Under the pieces are notes generated by a model. That model did no database searches and was not told the origin of the DNA. It was given only the letters and a program-made list of their open reading frames with translations. A stretch of DNA of 12,992 nt, taken from positions 1-12,992 of the forward strand of contig SYGQ01000166.1 of NCBI GenBank assembly GCA_005799475.1, written 5' to 3'. How positions within the stretch are numbered: the first letter of the stretch is position 1; the number at the start of each line of letters is the position of its first letter. The DNA is from Planctomycetia bacterium (lineage in GTDB: Bacteria > Planctomycetota > Phycisphaerae > Phycisphaerales > SM1A02). Both the position numbers and the translations under genes were made by a program. Below are positions 1-7,535 of this stretch, piece after piece.

Positions 1-777
1 GATGCGCGCAGCGTGGGCGCGCCATTTCTTCGCCCATCGCTCCTGCCGAGTCTTCTCGCAACCCTCAAGCTCAATGCGGATCGAAGCGCTGACGCGCCCT
101 TGCTGTTCGAGATGGGCGCGACATTCTGGCTCGAAGGCGGTGCCCACCACGAGCGGCGCACCCTCGCGTTGGTCGTCGCACAGGCGAAGGACGCGGAGGT
201 CGCATTCCGAATGGCGCGTGGATCAATCGACTCGGTGATCGCAACGCTCCGCGGGCCACAGGCGCGCATCGTGGTCGGGACGAGCGCGACGACGGTCTGC
301 GTCAATGCCACGGCGGGACTGCACCCATTCGGCGCTCTCACCGTGGACGCAGAGGAAGTAGGCACCATCGGTCTCGTGCGCAAGGAAGTCGCGGCTCAGT
401 TCGGGCTCGACGGCTTCGTCGCCGCGTGCGAGTGCGACTGGATCGCCCTGAGCCGTGACTTCCCCCCCGTTCCGACCCTGGCGTCTCTGGCGACAAGTCC
501 CGCGCTCGATCGCGACCTCTCCGTCGTCGTCGATGACGCCTGCCACTGGGCGCAGATCGAGGCGGCCATTCACGCCGCACGCCTCCCGTACCTCCAGCGA
601 GTCGGCTTTGTCGGCACATGGCGCGGCAAAGGGATCCCCAAGGGACGCAAGTCCGTCACACTCCGGCTTGTGTTTCGTGCGGAAGGCAGGACCCTCCGTC
701 GCGATGAAGTAGATCCAGAACTCGCGCGTGCCACGGCACGACTCGCGGACGAACTCAAGGCGGAACTTCGCGCATGA
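1..777 (+). CDS. pheT: Phenylalanine-tRNA ligase beta subunit, C-terminal part (5' end outside window)
   Basis: The reading frame is open from base 1, so this is the last 258 residues of a protein usually near 800 residues long. PheT pairs with PheS in the cytosolic (alpha-beta)2 enzyme that charges tRNA-Phe. Visible residues 8-22 (FLRPSLLPSLLATLK) match the conserved 'LRxSLLPxLL' segment of the catalytic-like domain, and LFEMGATFW at 35-43 matches the family 'LFEIGxxF' motif. From about residue 163 the chain is an FDX-ACB anticodon-binding domain: RDLSVVVD near 171, then the VGFVGTWRGKGIPKGRKS block (201-218), then the LRRDEVD turn. The GTG at 13 is an internal codon, not a start, because homology continues to its left. 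The stop overlaps the next start as ATGA, which suggests translational coupling. Identification is firm; the first two thirds cannot be judged. Confidence 0.95.
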   Translation, partial: DARSVGAPFLRPSLLPSLLATLKLNADRSADAPLLFEMGATFWLEGGAHHERRTLALVVAQAKDAEVAFRMARGSIDSVIATLRGPQARIVVGTSATTVCVNATAGLHPFGALTVDAEEVGTIGLVRKEVAAQFGLDGFVAACECDWIALSRDFPPVPTLASLATSPALDRDLSVVVDDACHWAQIEAAIHAARLPYLQRVGFVGTWRGKGIPKGRKSVTLRLVFRAEGRTLRRDEVDPELARATARLADELKAELRA

Positions 778-1388
778 ACGACAGCCCTGAGATCGCCTCC
801 ATGACGGTGCGCCAGTTCGCCGACGCGCTTTCGGAAAAGCGCCCGGTTCCCGGTGGCGGCGCCGCGGCGGCCGTGGTCCTGGCGCACGCGGCCGCACTGG
901 GTTCGATGGTGATCGCCTACACAACGGGGAAGAAGGCGTTCGCCGCCCACGAGAGTCGTCTCGCGCATCTTGCGACCTTTCTCGCGGGCGTCCGCGCCGA
1001 AGCGCTGCTCCTGGCCGACCGAGACGCTCGGGCGTACCTCACTCTCAATGCACTTTGGAAACTTCCCCCGGACCAGCGCACGAGCGCCCCCGGGTGGAGC
1101 ACGGCCGTCGATGAAGCGATCGCCGCCCCGAGGACGATCGCTGACCTCGCACTGGCGACGCTCGCGGCAGTGCGCGCACTCGATGGAGTGACGACTGCAT
1201 CGCTGCGAAGCGACCTGTTGATCGGGGCACGCTTCGCCCAGGCCGCCCTCGAAGGTGGACTCCTCAATGTTGAGGCGAACCTGCCATCGGTGACCGATGC
1301 CGCGCGCGCCACCGAGCTCCGAGCGTTCATCGACGCCAGGCGCGCCGAGGGCGACGCGATGACACTTGCCGCGAACCCGGGCGGCTGA
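774..1388 (+). CDS. Cyclodeaminase/cyclohydrolase family protein (FTCD_C domain)
   Basis: This 204-residue protein has the normal length of a stand-alone FTCD C-terminal domain. Family members act on folate one-carbon units: formimino-THF cyclodeaminase releases ammonia to give methenyl-THF, and FchA-type proteins hydrolyse methenyl-THF. What is visible: VRQFADALSEKRPVPGGGAA at 12-31 is the N-terminal signature with the glycine-rich folate-binding turn; an alanine-rich helix follows; LLLADRDARAY at 78-88 fits the conserved Asp-containing helix; an Ala/Leu-rich helical C-terminal half carries the conserved small-residue and Asn positions (LLNVEANL). The protein looks cytosolic and has no signal peptide. 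The ATG sits in a 4-nt overlap with the pheT stop, and a weak purine-rich AAGGCGGA lies just upstream. No histidine-degradation gene is nearby, so the exact reaction (cyclodeaminase, cyclohydrolase or neither) is not settled by context. Confidence 0.88.
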   Translation: MNDSPEIASMTVRQFADALSEKRPVPGGGAAAAVVLAHAAALGSMVIAYTTGKKAFAAHESRLAHLATFLAGVRAEALLLADRDARAYLTLNALWKLPPDQRTSAPGWSTAVDEAIAAPRTIADLALATLAAVRALDGVTTASLRSDLLIGARFAQAALEGGLLNVEANLPSVTDAARATELRAFIDARRAEGDAMTLAANPGG

Positions 1389-1392
1389 CGCA

Positions 1393-2313
1393 ATGGGATT
1401 CATCCTGCTGCTGGCGACGGGTGCGCTGGTCCTTGTCGTGCTCATGCTCCTTTCGGTCGTGCGCGATGCACGCCATCCCGCGCGCGCGACGGCCGGCTGG
1501 GCGCTCGCGCGCGGGCTCGCCGTCGATCCCGCGGCGCTGGGAGTCGCGTTCGAAGAAGTCGATGTGTGTGGCACGCGCGCGTGGCGGCTCGACGGACGCG
1601 ATCCCGAAGGCGTCGTCACACTGGTGATTCATGGTTGGCGCCGTTCCCGCATCGACTCACTGCGGCGCCGCGAACCGTGGCTGGGTGTCTCGCGCGATCT
1701 CTGGGTCATCGACCTGGCCGGTCACGGGGAGTCACCCGAGGGACCGACGACGCTGGGCGCGACGGATGCCTCACGACTCGTTTCGTTCGCGCAGGCGATC
1801 CTGGTTCAGTCGGTGCCTCGGGCATCGCCGCCGCGGCTCCTCCTTGTGGGCCACTCGATGGGTGCCGTCATCGCGGTCGATCTCGCGCGACAACTCGACG
1901 CACGGCGGGTCGCGGGCGTCGTGGCCTTCGCTCCCTACGCCGACCTCACCGAACCGCTGGCCAATCGCCTTGCCGCGCGCGGGGTCCCCAGCCGTGCGCT
2001 CGCGCGCGTCGCCGCGCGCGTGCTGGACTTCGTCGTGGGCGCGCCGCCACCGACCCGCGACTCGCTCAATCAGTTGACTGTCGCCGGCTGTCCACTCTTC
2101 ATCGCCGCCGCGCGAGGTGACGCAACCGTCCGCGCCGCTCACACGGAGGAACTCGCACGGTGCGCGAGTTCGCGGGTGCACATGTCCGAGCGAACGACTC
2201 ACGACACGCTCGGCACCGAACTTGACCGCGGCGACGACACGCTGATGGCGCAAGCGTGCGTTGACTTCGCGACCGATGTTCGTCGTCGCGTCAGTGAGGG
2301 GATCGAGGCCTGA
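1393..2313 (+). CDS. Membrane-anchored alpha/beta hydrolase
   Basis: This 306-residue protein belongs to the alpha/beta-hydrolase fold; its substrate is unknown. Residues 2-23 form a hydrophobic stretch followed by Arg, read as an uncleaved N-terminal membrane anchor. The oxyanion region is VIHGW at 78-82; DLAGHGES at 107-114 is the usual post-strand-4 motif. The nucleophile elbow is GHSMG with Ser155. GDAT around Asp243 is the likely acid, and His270 in TTHDTLG is the likely catalytic histidine. So the triad appears complete. The ATG at 1393 was chosen because it is 4 nt after the previous stop and puts the anchor at the N-terminus; an in-frame TTG at 1366 would extend into the upstream gene without adding homology. 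The last 23 bases overlap the 3' end of the opposite-strand gene. Lipase, esterase or acyltransferase-like roles are all possible. Confidence 0.87.
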   Translation: MGFILLLATGALVLVVLMLLSVVRDARHPARATAGWALARGLAVDPAALGVAFEEVDVCGTRAWRLDGRDPEGVVTLVIHGWRRSRIDSLRRREPWLGVSRDLWVIDLAGHGESPEGPTTLGATDASRLVSFAQAILVQSVPRASPPRLLLVGHSMGAVIAVDLARQLDARRVAGVVAFAPYADLTEPLANRLAARGVPSRALARVAARVLDFVVGAPPPTRDSLNQLTVAGCPLFIAAARGDATVRAAHTEELARCASSRVHMSERTTHDTLGTELDRGDDTLMAQACVDFATDVRRRVSEGIEA

Positions 2314-4087
2314 GCCACGCGCCCTTCATCACGAGTCCACGAGCGTTCTCGCGAACATCCCACACCACCGGGCCGAAGTAGCGTGCGATGAGCGGTTCAT
2401 CGATCTTCTCGAGCGCCGTCTCGAAGAGTCCGTCGTAGGGCAGCGGCGGCACGGCGACGCCGAAGGCCTCGAGATCGCCGTCATCCTGCTCCGGACGGGT
2501 GCTCGTCTCGCTCTTCCGCCGTGCCTCAAGGTCCTCGGCCAGCATGGTCGCGACATCCATGTAGCCCCACGCGCACACCGGCCCATCCGGTATCGCCTTC
2601 TGGCAATGCTGGTAGACGGCCTCATCCGCGAGCGACTTCGCGCCCGGATCGGCCGCCGCACGCAATCCCTGCTCCACCGCTTCGGGGGTCCCGATGAGCA
2701 TGGCGCCTCCGCCCAGACCGAACTCGATCGGCATGCCATCTCCACCGTAGACCACCTGACCCTTGAAGTCCCGCGGCATCATCCCAGCCTGCGGCAGCAT
2801 CGTCGCGAGCAGCGCGTTGGCAACCTTTTCATTCGAGCACTTCATCGCGGTCATTGAACGGGCTGGGGTGCCATCGCCACGGGAGGGCTCCGTCACCGAG
2901 TACACCGCAGGCCCGAGGCTCGACAACCCCTGCTGCAGTCCCGCCTGGAACGGCGCGATCATCCCCTCGATGGCATCGGCTTCGGTGTCAGGGAGTCCGG
3001 CGATCACGGCTTCGATGAGCTCGAGGATCTTCGCGAACCTCACATTGATGCGCTGGTAGGTGACCGCGCGCTCGCCAAGCGCTGGCAGCGGCGGCTCAAT
3101 CACCGACGACTCCGTGAGAAGTTCGAGCACACCAGTGCGTACCCCCGGTGCGAAGATGGCTGACCCAAACGCAATCGGCGCGTCGCTTTCAGACACGGAG
3201 CCAAAGAGTGCGAGTGCGCGGATGCCGCCGAAGAGTTTCGACACCACCACCTTCGCGGATGACATCGGGCCGGCAAAGAGCGGTTCGGCGAGTTTCTCCA
3301 GCGGTTCTGGGATCAGCACCAGCGCAATGTCCGGTGACCCGGCCAGTCCCATGACCCCGACATAGTCGTCCGAGCCGGCGATGGACGCGCCTCCCTGTCC
3401 TGCCGATGCGGCCATGGCTTCTTCAAGGACGGGCACGCTCGTGGCCAAGAAAAACTGGCTCCCCTGCCTCACGATGTACGCCGCCTCGGGCACCGAAGCA
3501 AACTCCGCTAGCGCATCGAACCCACCCGGTCGTCCCCGTCGCGGAGGCTGCGGATCCGAGCCTCCACCCGCGGGCACATCCTCGGAAAACTCAATACGCG
3601 TTGCCCTGAGGCCGCCCGCGACTTCGACCGTTTCGAACGGCCTGCCCGAGTCCTTCTCGAGGTGCCGCACGAGCCCGTCGAGGACCTTCGCGGCTTCGTC
3701 GGCGCGGTCTTCGTAGTCGGCCCAGACCAACGCACCGAGTTCTGGAGCATCGAGTTCTTCGTTGTGTTCGACGAACACCGCGAGCCCCACCGGTCCGGGC
3801 CACGGGATCGAGTCCGCATCAATGCCCATCTCCCGGAGTTGCTTTGACTGCGCCTTCTTGGACTCTTCCTGCACGGGAGCCACGAGGGGCGCAAGCTCAG
3901 GCGATGCGAAGAACCGACCGATCGGCGACGCATCAATGCCATCGACGACCACCTTCGCGTTCCGTGCGAAGAGGACGAGTGCGCTGCCCTTCGGAGCGAT
4001 CGCGTCGAAGCGATTACTTTGCGCGTGGGCGGTGCTCACCACAGTAACGGCGAGGAGTGAGGCAACAATGCGGAGGCGAGTGGTCAT
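2291..4087 (-). CDS. Secreted protein of unknown function with a duplicated module (DUF3352-like?)
   Basis: I do not recognise this 598-residue protein. A signal peptide is clear: Arg4 and Arg6, a hydrophobic core at 7-19 and an AHA cleavage site after residue 22. It has no membrane anchor or lipobox. Residues 96-270 and 390-520 look like two copies of one module in the same order: a GP-containing strand (98 and 392), a helix with Ala-Lys-Val or Lys-Val-Ala, a glycine-rich hairpin, then the 'x-LATSVPVLEEAMAA' and 'MLIGTPEAVEQGLRAA' pair. Copy 1 is longer because of a Gly/Pro/Arg-rich loop at 168-208. The pattern resembles planctomycete and cyanobacterial DUF3352-type proteins, but that link is a guess. 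The start at 4087 is set by the signal peptide and an AAGGA ribosome-binding site 7 nt upstream. It lies 52 nt downstream of the protease gene on the same strand, so they are probably co-transcribed. A role as partner, substrate or chaperone of the protease is inference only. Confidence 0.85.
   Translation of the reverse strand: MTTRLRIVASLLAVTVVSTAHAQSNRFDAIAPKGSALVLFARNAKVVVDGIDASPIGRFFASPELAPLVAPVQEESKKAQSKQLREMGIDADSIPWPGPVGLAVFVEHNEELDAPELGALVWADYEDRADEAAKVLDGLVRHLEKDSGRPFETVEVAGGLRATRIEFSEDVPAGGGSDPQPPRRGRPGGFDALAEFASVPEAAYIVRQGSQFFLATSVPVLEEAMAASAGQGGASIAGSDDYVGVMGLAGSPDIALVLIPEPLEKLAEPLFAGPMSSAKVVVSKLFGGIRALALFGSVSESDAPIAFGSAIFAPGVRTGVLELLTESSVIEPPLPALGERAVTYQRINVRFAKILELIEAVIAGLPDTEADAIEGMIAPFQAGLQQGLSSLGPAVYSVTEPSRGDGTPARSMTAMKCSNEKVANALLATMLPQAGMMPRDFKGQVVYGGDGMPIEFGLGGGAMLIGTPEAVEQGLRAAADPGAKSLADEAVYQHCQKAIPDGPVCAWGYMDVATMLAEDLEARRKSETSTRPEQDDGDLEAFGVAVPPLPYDGLFETALEKIDEPLIARYFGPVVWDVRENARGLVMKGAWLRPRSPH
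2528..2920 (-). repeat. Second copy of an internal protein module (residues 390-520 of the secreted protein)
   Basis: Residues 390-520 mirror residues 96-270 at protein level: GP strand, Lys-Val-Ala helix, GQVVYGG hairpin, MLIGTPEAVEQ helix, SLADEAVYQ, then an Asp-containing strand and AEDL helix. The similarity is seen in the protein, not as a direct DNA repeat, so the duplication is old. Confidence 0.55.
3278..3802 (-). repeat. First copy of the internal protein module (residues 96-270 of the secreted protein)
   Basis: Residues 96-270 hold the partner of the module at 390-520: GPVGLAVFVEH, the AAKVLDGL helix, VEVAGGL hairpin, LATSVPVLEEAM, SIAGSDDYVG, then DIALVLIPEPLEKLAEPL. About 41 extra residues (168-208), rich in Gly, Pro and Arg, account for nearly all of the length difference between the copies. 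Confidence 0.55.
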
Positions 4088-4094
4088 GGAGCGG

Positions 4095-4099
4095 TCCTT
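4095..4099 (-). promoter_or_regulatory. Ribosome-binding site deciding the start of the secreted unknown gene
   Basis: On the minus strand the bases read AAGGA, 7 nt before the ATG whose last base is 4085. The frame stays open upstream for over 350 nt, into the protease gene, so this site and the signal peptide right after the ATG decide the start. Confidence 0.7.
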
Positions 4100-4139
4100 G
4101 TTGTGTGCATGGGTGGCGAGCGATGCCAACGCGGAGCGA

Positions 4140-5132
4140 CTACTTGCCGCTGGCGTCCTTGAGTTGGTCCGGCGCACCGAAGTTCTTTCGCGGGGGTGGC
4201 TCAAGGTAGTTGTTGCCCGAGTTCGGGTTGTTGCGGTCGAACGCGAAGGCCTCACGATTGCGCACGAAATCCTTGACATAGCGCGCCGGAATCGCGAACC
4301 CGAGCGACTCGCCGCCCCGGATGCCCATGTTCGTGATGCCCACGACTTCGCCGCGTGTGTTGAAGAGCGGCCCCCCAGAGTTCCCCGGGTTGATGGCGGT
4401 GTCAGTCTGAATGTAAGTGAGTCCGTCGAAGTTGCGCGAGGTCGTCGAGACGACACCCTGTGTCATGGTGCGCTCAAGTCCCAGCGGATTCCCGATGGCA
4501 AAGACCGGCTGGCCGATCTCAAGCCCATCCTGCAGCACGACGGGAGCGCAGAGAAACGGCTTTCCGTCAGGGTGCTTGAGCCGAATGAGCGCAAGGTCGA
4601 TCTGGCTGTTGATCGCGATGAGTTCGATGTCATCGATTTCCATGCGCTTGAGCGTCCCGTCGGACTGCGGCAGCCAAATCGTTGACCGAAGATTGGTCTC
4701 GCCCTGCACGACATGGGCGTTCGTGATCGCATAGCCCTCGGGATGGATGATGACACCTGAACCGAGTCCCGCCGGGGTCGACACCTTGATGACGGCAGGT
4801 CCAATGACCTTGGCGTGCTCGCGCGGGGACATCTCCGGCAGATTCGTGGCCGTGGAGAAGAGAGAATCATCGGTTCGCTTCGCCTGCGACTCTCCTGCGG
4901 CGTTCTGCACCTCGCCGACATCCGCCATCTCGAAGACGATGACATCAGGGCCGACATCGAGCCAGAGTCGTCGATCGGTGCGCTTGACGATCGTGCCTTC
5001 GAGTTTGCGTCCGCTCTTGAGAAGGACGATATCGGCGGCAGGCGCGGTGGGCCCTTCGTCGGCGAGTGCGCTCGAAGCGAGAGTGAGTGCGCCCAGCGCG
5101 ACGAAGAGAGTCCAGATGGATCGGTTCAGCAT
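4140..5132 (-). CDS. Secreted trypsin-like serine protease (S1C/HtrA-type) without PDZ domain
   Basis: This 330-residue protein has a signal peptide at 1-24 (hydrophobic core 7-19, then SSALA before DEG). Residues 33-77 form a small all-beta segment (DIVLLKSGRKLEGTIVKR, then RLWLDVGPDVIVFEMADV) that looks like an Sm/SH3-like barrel of the kind seen in planctomycete secreted proteins. The protease domain follows at about 100-300. The triad is His140 in ITNAHVV, Asp179 in SQIDLALI and Ser252 in PGNSGGPLF; the GNPLGLER and TQGVVS segments are typical of DegP/DegS-type enzymes. The C-terminal tail is about 35 polar residues with no PDZ domain, so substrate choice and activation must differ from classic HtrA. 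It probably acts in the periplasm or outside the cell. No Shine-Dalgarno site is visible before the ATG at 5132; a longer in-frame opening past 5132 runs into the divergent gene and lacks coding character. It likely leads a two-gene operon with the secreted unknown. Confidence 0.92.
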   Translation of the reverse strand: MLNRSIWTLFVALGALTLASSALADEGPTAPAADIVLLKSGRKLEGTIVKRTDRRLWLDVGPDVIVFEMADVGEVQNAAGESQAKRTDDSLFSTATNLPEMSPREHAKVIGPAVIKVSTPAGLGSGVIIHPEGYAITNAHVVQGETNLRSTIWLPQSDGTLKRMEIDDIELIAINSQIDLALIRLKHPDGKPFLCAPVVLQDGLEIGQPVFAIGNPLGLERTMTQGVVSTTSRNFDGLTYIQTDTAINPGNSGGPLFNTRGEVVGITNMGIRGGESLGFAIPARYVKDFVRNREAFAFDRNNPNSGNNYLEPPPRKNFGAPDQLKDASGK

Positions 5133-5172
5133 CGGAACGGCTACTATAACCCACCCGATCTTGGACCACACT
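5133..5172. promoter_or_regulatory. Divergent 40-bp intergenic region with a possible two-way -10 element
   Basis: Only 40 bp separate the start codons of the protease gene (minus) and the FG-GAP gene (plus). This is the one clearly AT-enriched spot around: bases 5143-5150 read ACTATAAC. Forward, TATAAC (5145-5150) could be a -10 box with a leader of roughly 16 nt. On the minus strand TATAGT (5148-5143) could be a -10 box that leaves only a few bases before the ATG, i.e. a leaderless or nearly leaderless mRNA. I see no good -35 box on either strand and no Shine-Dalgarno site for either gene. The assignment rests on the pattern and on the lack of any other room for promoters. Confidence 0.4.
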
Positions 5173-7530
5173 ATGCCCCATCCACGCGCCGCGTTTGTCT
5201 CAGCATCACTCCTCGCCCTCGGCTCACCATTCGCGCTCGCGCAGACGCCCCCCGCGCCGACGGCAAAGCTCGCGGAGCACTTCGGATTCGATCCGCTTGA
5301 GGTGGTGAAGATCGACAAGGGTGCTGGCCCTGTCATGACGGCAGACATCGACGCCGACGGTCATGTCGACATCGTCGCCGTCAACAACCGGAACAGCCGG
5401 ATCGATGTGCTGTACCAGCGACCAGATGCCAAGCCCACGGACGAGGTGCCGCCCACGAGCAGCGTGAATGAGATTCCGCAGCACTGGCGGTTTCGCCGCG
5501 TCGAACTGCCCGTGTCGGACGAAGTGGGCGCCGTGGTCGCGCACGACTTTGATGGTGACAGGCGGATGGATCTCATCTACTCGGCCGCCACAGGCAAGTT
5601 GGTGTTCCTTCGCCAAGCCGCGCCGGGCGTCTTTGAGGTGGCGCGCAAGCATTCGGTGAAGAACCTCGCGCCAACGCGCGAAGCGCTCCTCGTCGCCGAC
5701 CTCATGGGTGACGCGAAGCCCGAGCTTGTCGGGATCGCGAACGGGCGCATTCAAGTCTGGCCGCTCAATGGCAGCGACCTCGGCACGCCGACGGAACTTG
5801 CCGCTGGAAACGGACAGCTCGTCGCGGCTCTCGTCGAGGACCTCGACGGCGACGCGGTCAACGATCTCGTCGGCATCATCCCCGATGACGCATCCCCGAT
5901 CCGTGCGTGGTTCGGCACGAGAACCGACGGCGCGTCTGCGCTCGGCGCGCAGCATCGGTTCGAGATGCCCCCACTGCGCGACGCCGATGTCGTTCGCACG
6001 CCAGGCGACAAGGGGGCGGCGCTCGCCGTGCTCGAGAAGCCATCGAAACGACTCGTGCTGCTCAAGGTCGCGCGAGAGCCCATCCGTGAGGGGGGCGACT
6101 CCGAGGCGAGTCTTCAGACCTGGGCCTTCACAGATCCGGGCAATCGAAAACGCGACACAGCGATTGCTGACATCAACGGCGATGCGCTTCCAGATCTCGT
6201 CGCCACGAACACGGAGAAGAACGCCGTTTCGCTTTTTGTGCAAGTGCCTGGGCGCGGCTTCGTCAGTTCGACGGACTTCCCCGCTTACAGCGAACTCGAC
6301 TATGTCGTGGCCGGCGATGCGGACCGGAATGGCACTGCCGAAGTCTTCGTCAGCAGCGAGAAGGAAGGCGTTGTCGGTCGCACGGCCTTCGCCAATGGCG
6401 CGCTCGCCTTTCCCACGACGATGCCATTGACGGGCGCGAGCGTCCCCTCGGCACTGGGCATGGCCACGATCGACGACCGACCGTTCGTCGCCGTGGTGAC
6501 CAAGGACGGGCGCAACTACTCCCTCGAACTCATGCGCGCCGATGATCCCGCGGCTGCAAAAGTCGTGCTCCCGCTTGGCGCGCTCAGTCGTGCACCCGAA
6601 ACAATCCTCGCCCTTGACGCCGACCAAGACGGGCTCACCGACCTCCTGCTCTTCACGCCCGACAAGCCCATGACGATGCTGCGGCACGAGCCTGTCAAGG
6701 AAGGCGCAATGGCAGCCGATCCCCCCGCGTTCAAGACGCTCGAAAGCAAAGACATGGGCCAGTTCGGACTCGCGCAGGCCGCCAATGCACAGAACACGAC
6801 GGTCGCCGACACCGACGGGGACGGGAAGAACGAGCTGCTCGTCGCCGACCGCAATTTCGTTCGCGCGTTGCGCTTCGATCCCAAGTCGGGCTGGCAGGTC
6901 GTGCAGCAGATCAACTCGGCGCGCGGCGACACGAAACTCAGTTCGATCGCACGCCACCGCGACCGCATCGTGGTGGGTGACCGTGAGAATGGTCGCGTCA
7001 TCGTGTTCGCGCAGGATGCATCCACGAAGCGTTGGAGCGAAGTCGATGACTTCGATGTGCGCGGGTTCAAGTTCAACTCCATCGCCGCCGGGCCGTTCAG
7101 CGGAGGCAAGGACGAAGGACTGCTCCTCGTGGGCGAAGACGGATTCGGCGTTCTCAGATTCGCCGGAGAGCGCAGCAAGCTCGAAGAGATATCCGCCTGG
7201 CGCACCGACGATACCGCGCGAGTTGAGCATGAACTTGGCGTCGGTGATCTCAACAGCGACGGTCTCACGGATCTTGTCGCGCTCGACGCGGGCAAGCAGA
7301 TGCTGGATGTCTTGGGCGTGAGCCAGTCGCGACAACTCGTCCCGGCCGTCAGCTTCAGGGTGTTCGAGAGCCGCCACTTTTCTGGGGGAGAACCACGCGA
7401 GTTTGAACCGAGCCAAGCGATCATCGCCGATGTCACCGGTGATGGCTCGCGCGACCTCGTCCTCCTGTGCCACGATCGGATCTTGGTCTATCCGCAGATG
7501 GCGCCCCCGCAATCCGCGGCGACCCCCTGA
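5173..7530 (+). CDS. Secreted FG-GAP/VCBS repeat protein, probably a double beta-propeller
   Basis: This 785-residue protein opens with a signal peptide (residues 1-23, ending FALA before QTPP). It then carries integrin-like FG-GAP/VCBS repeats with Ca-binding DxDxDG-type loops starting at residues 58, 125, 176, 223, 333, 382, 482, 546, 692 and 753 (for example DIDADGHVD, DLDGDAVND, DTDGDGKNE, DVTGDGSRD). Spacing of about 50-65 residues, with the gaps filled by degenerate copies near 275, 434, 592 and 640, gives about 14 blades, which fits two seven-bladed propellers. There is no enzyme domain, lipobox, PEP-CTERM or C-terminal anchor, so a soluble periplasmic or extracellular binding protein is likely. 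The ATG at 5173 was chosen because the signal peptide starts there; the frame is open further left but runs over the divergent gene. The phosphatase gene follows 5 nt after its stop. Ligand unknown. Confidence 0.9.
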   Translation: MPHPRAAFVSASLLALGSPFALAQTPPAPTAKLAEHFGFDPLEVVKIDKGAGPVMTADIDADGHVDIVAVNNRNSRIDVLYQRPDAKPTDEVPPTSSVNEIPQHWRFRRVELPVSDEVGAVVAHDFDGDRRMDLIYSAATGKLVFLRQAAPGVFEVARKHSVKNLAPTREALLVADLMGDAKPELVGIANGRIQVWPLNGSDLGTPTELAAGNGQLVAALVEDLDGDAVNDLVGIIPDDASPIRAWFGTRTDGASALGAQHRFEMPPLRDADVVRTPGDKGAALAVLEKPSKRLVLLKVAREPIREGGDSEASLQTWAFTDPGNRKRDTAIADINGDALPDLVATNTEKNAVSLFVQVPGRGFVSSTDFPAYSELDYVVAGDADRNGTAEVFVSSEKEGVVGRTAFANGALAFPTTMPLTGASVPSALGMATIDDRPFVAVVTKDGRNYSLELMRADDPAAAKVVLPLGALSRAPETILALDADQDGLTDLLLFTPDKPMTMLRHEPVKEGAMAADPPAFKTLESKDMGQFGLAQAANAQNTTVADTDGDGKNELLVADRNFVRALRFDPKSGWQVVQQINSARGDTKLSSIARHRDRIVVGDRENGRVIVFAQDASTKRWSEVDDFDVRGFKFNSIAAGPFSGGKDEGLLLVGEDGFGVLRFAGERSKLEEISAWRTDDTARVEHELGVGDLNSDGLTDLVALDAGKQMLDVLGVSQSRQLVPAVSFRVFESRHFSGGEPREFEPSQAIIADVTGDGSRDLVLLCHDRILVYPQMAPPQSAATP

Positions 7531-7535
7531 CACGC

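Noticed and set aside
1366..1392. TTG as an earlier start of the alpha/beta hydrolase
   Set aside because: It would overlap the upstream gene and add nine polar residues before the hydrophobic anchor; the ATG at 1393 fits better.
570..1619. A 349-codon open frame on the minus strand across pheT, the cyclodeaminase-family gene and the hydrolase
   Set aside because: Its translation is Arg/Ser/Ala-rich without motifs and it covers three well-supported plus-strand genes.
4088..4139. A separate promoter or terminator between the protease and the secreted unknown gene
   Set aside because: The 52-bp gap shows only the AAGGA ribosome-binding site; I found no hairpin with a T-run and no -35/-10 pair.
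5224..7533. A 769-codon open frame on the minus strand opposite the FG-GAP gene
   Set aside because: It lies codon-for-codon over a gene with a signal peptide and ten calcium-loop motifs. Long antisense frames are common in GC-rich genes with few A/T third bases, and the translation (Arg-, His- and Glu-rich, no recognisable motif) looks like a shadow.
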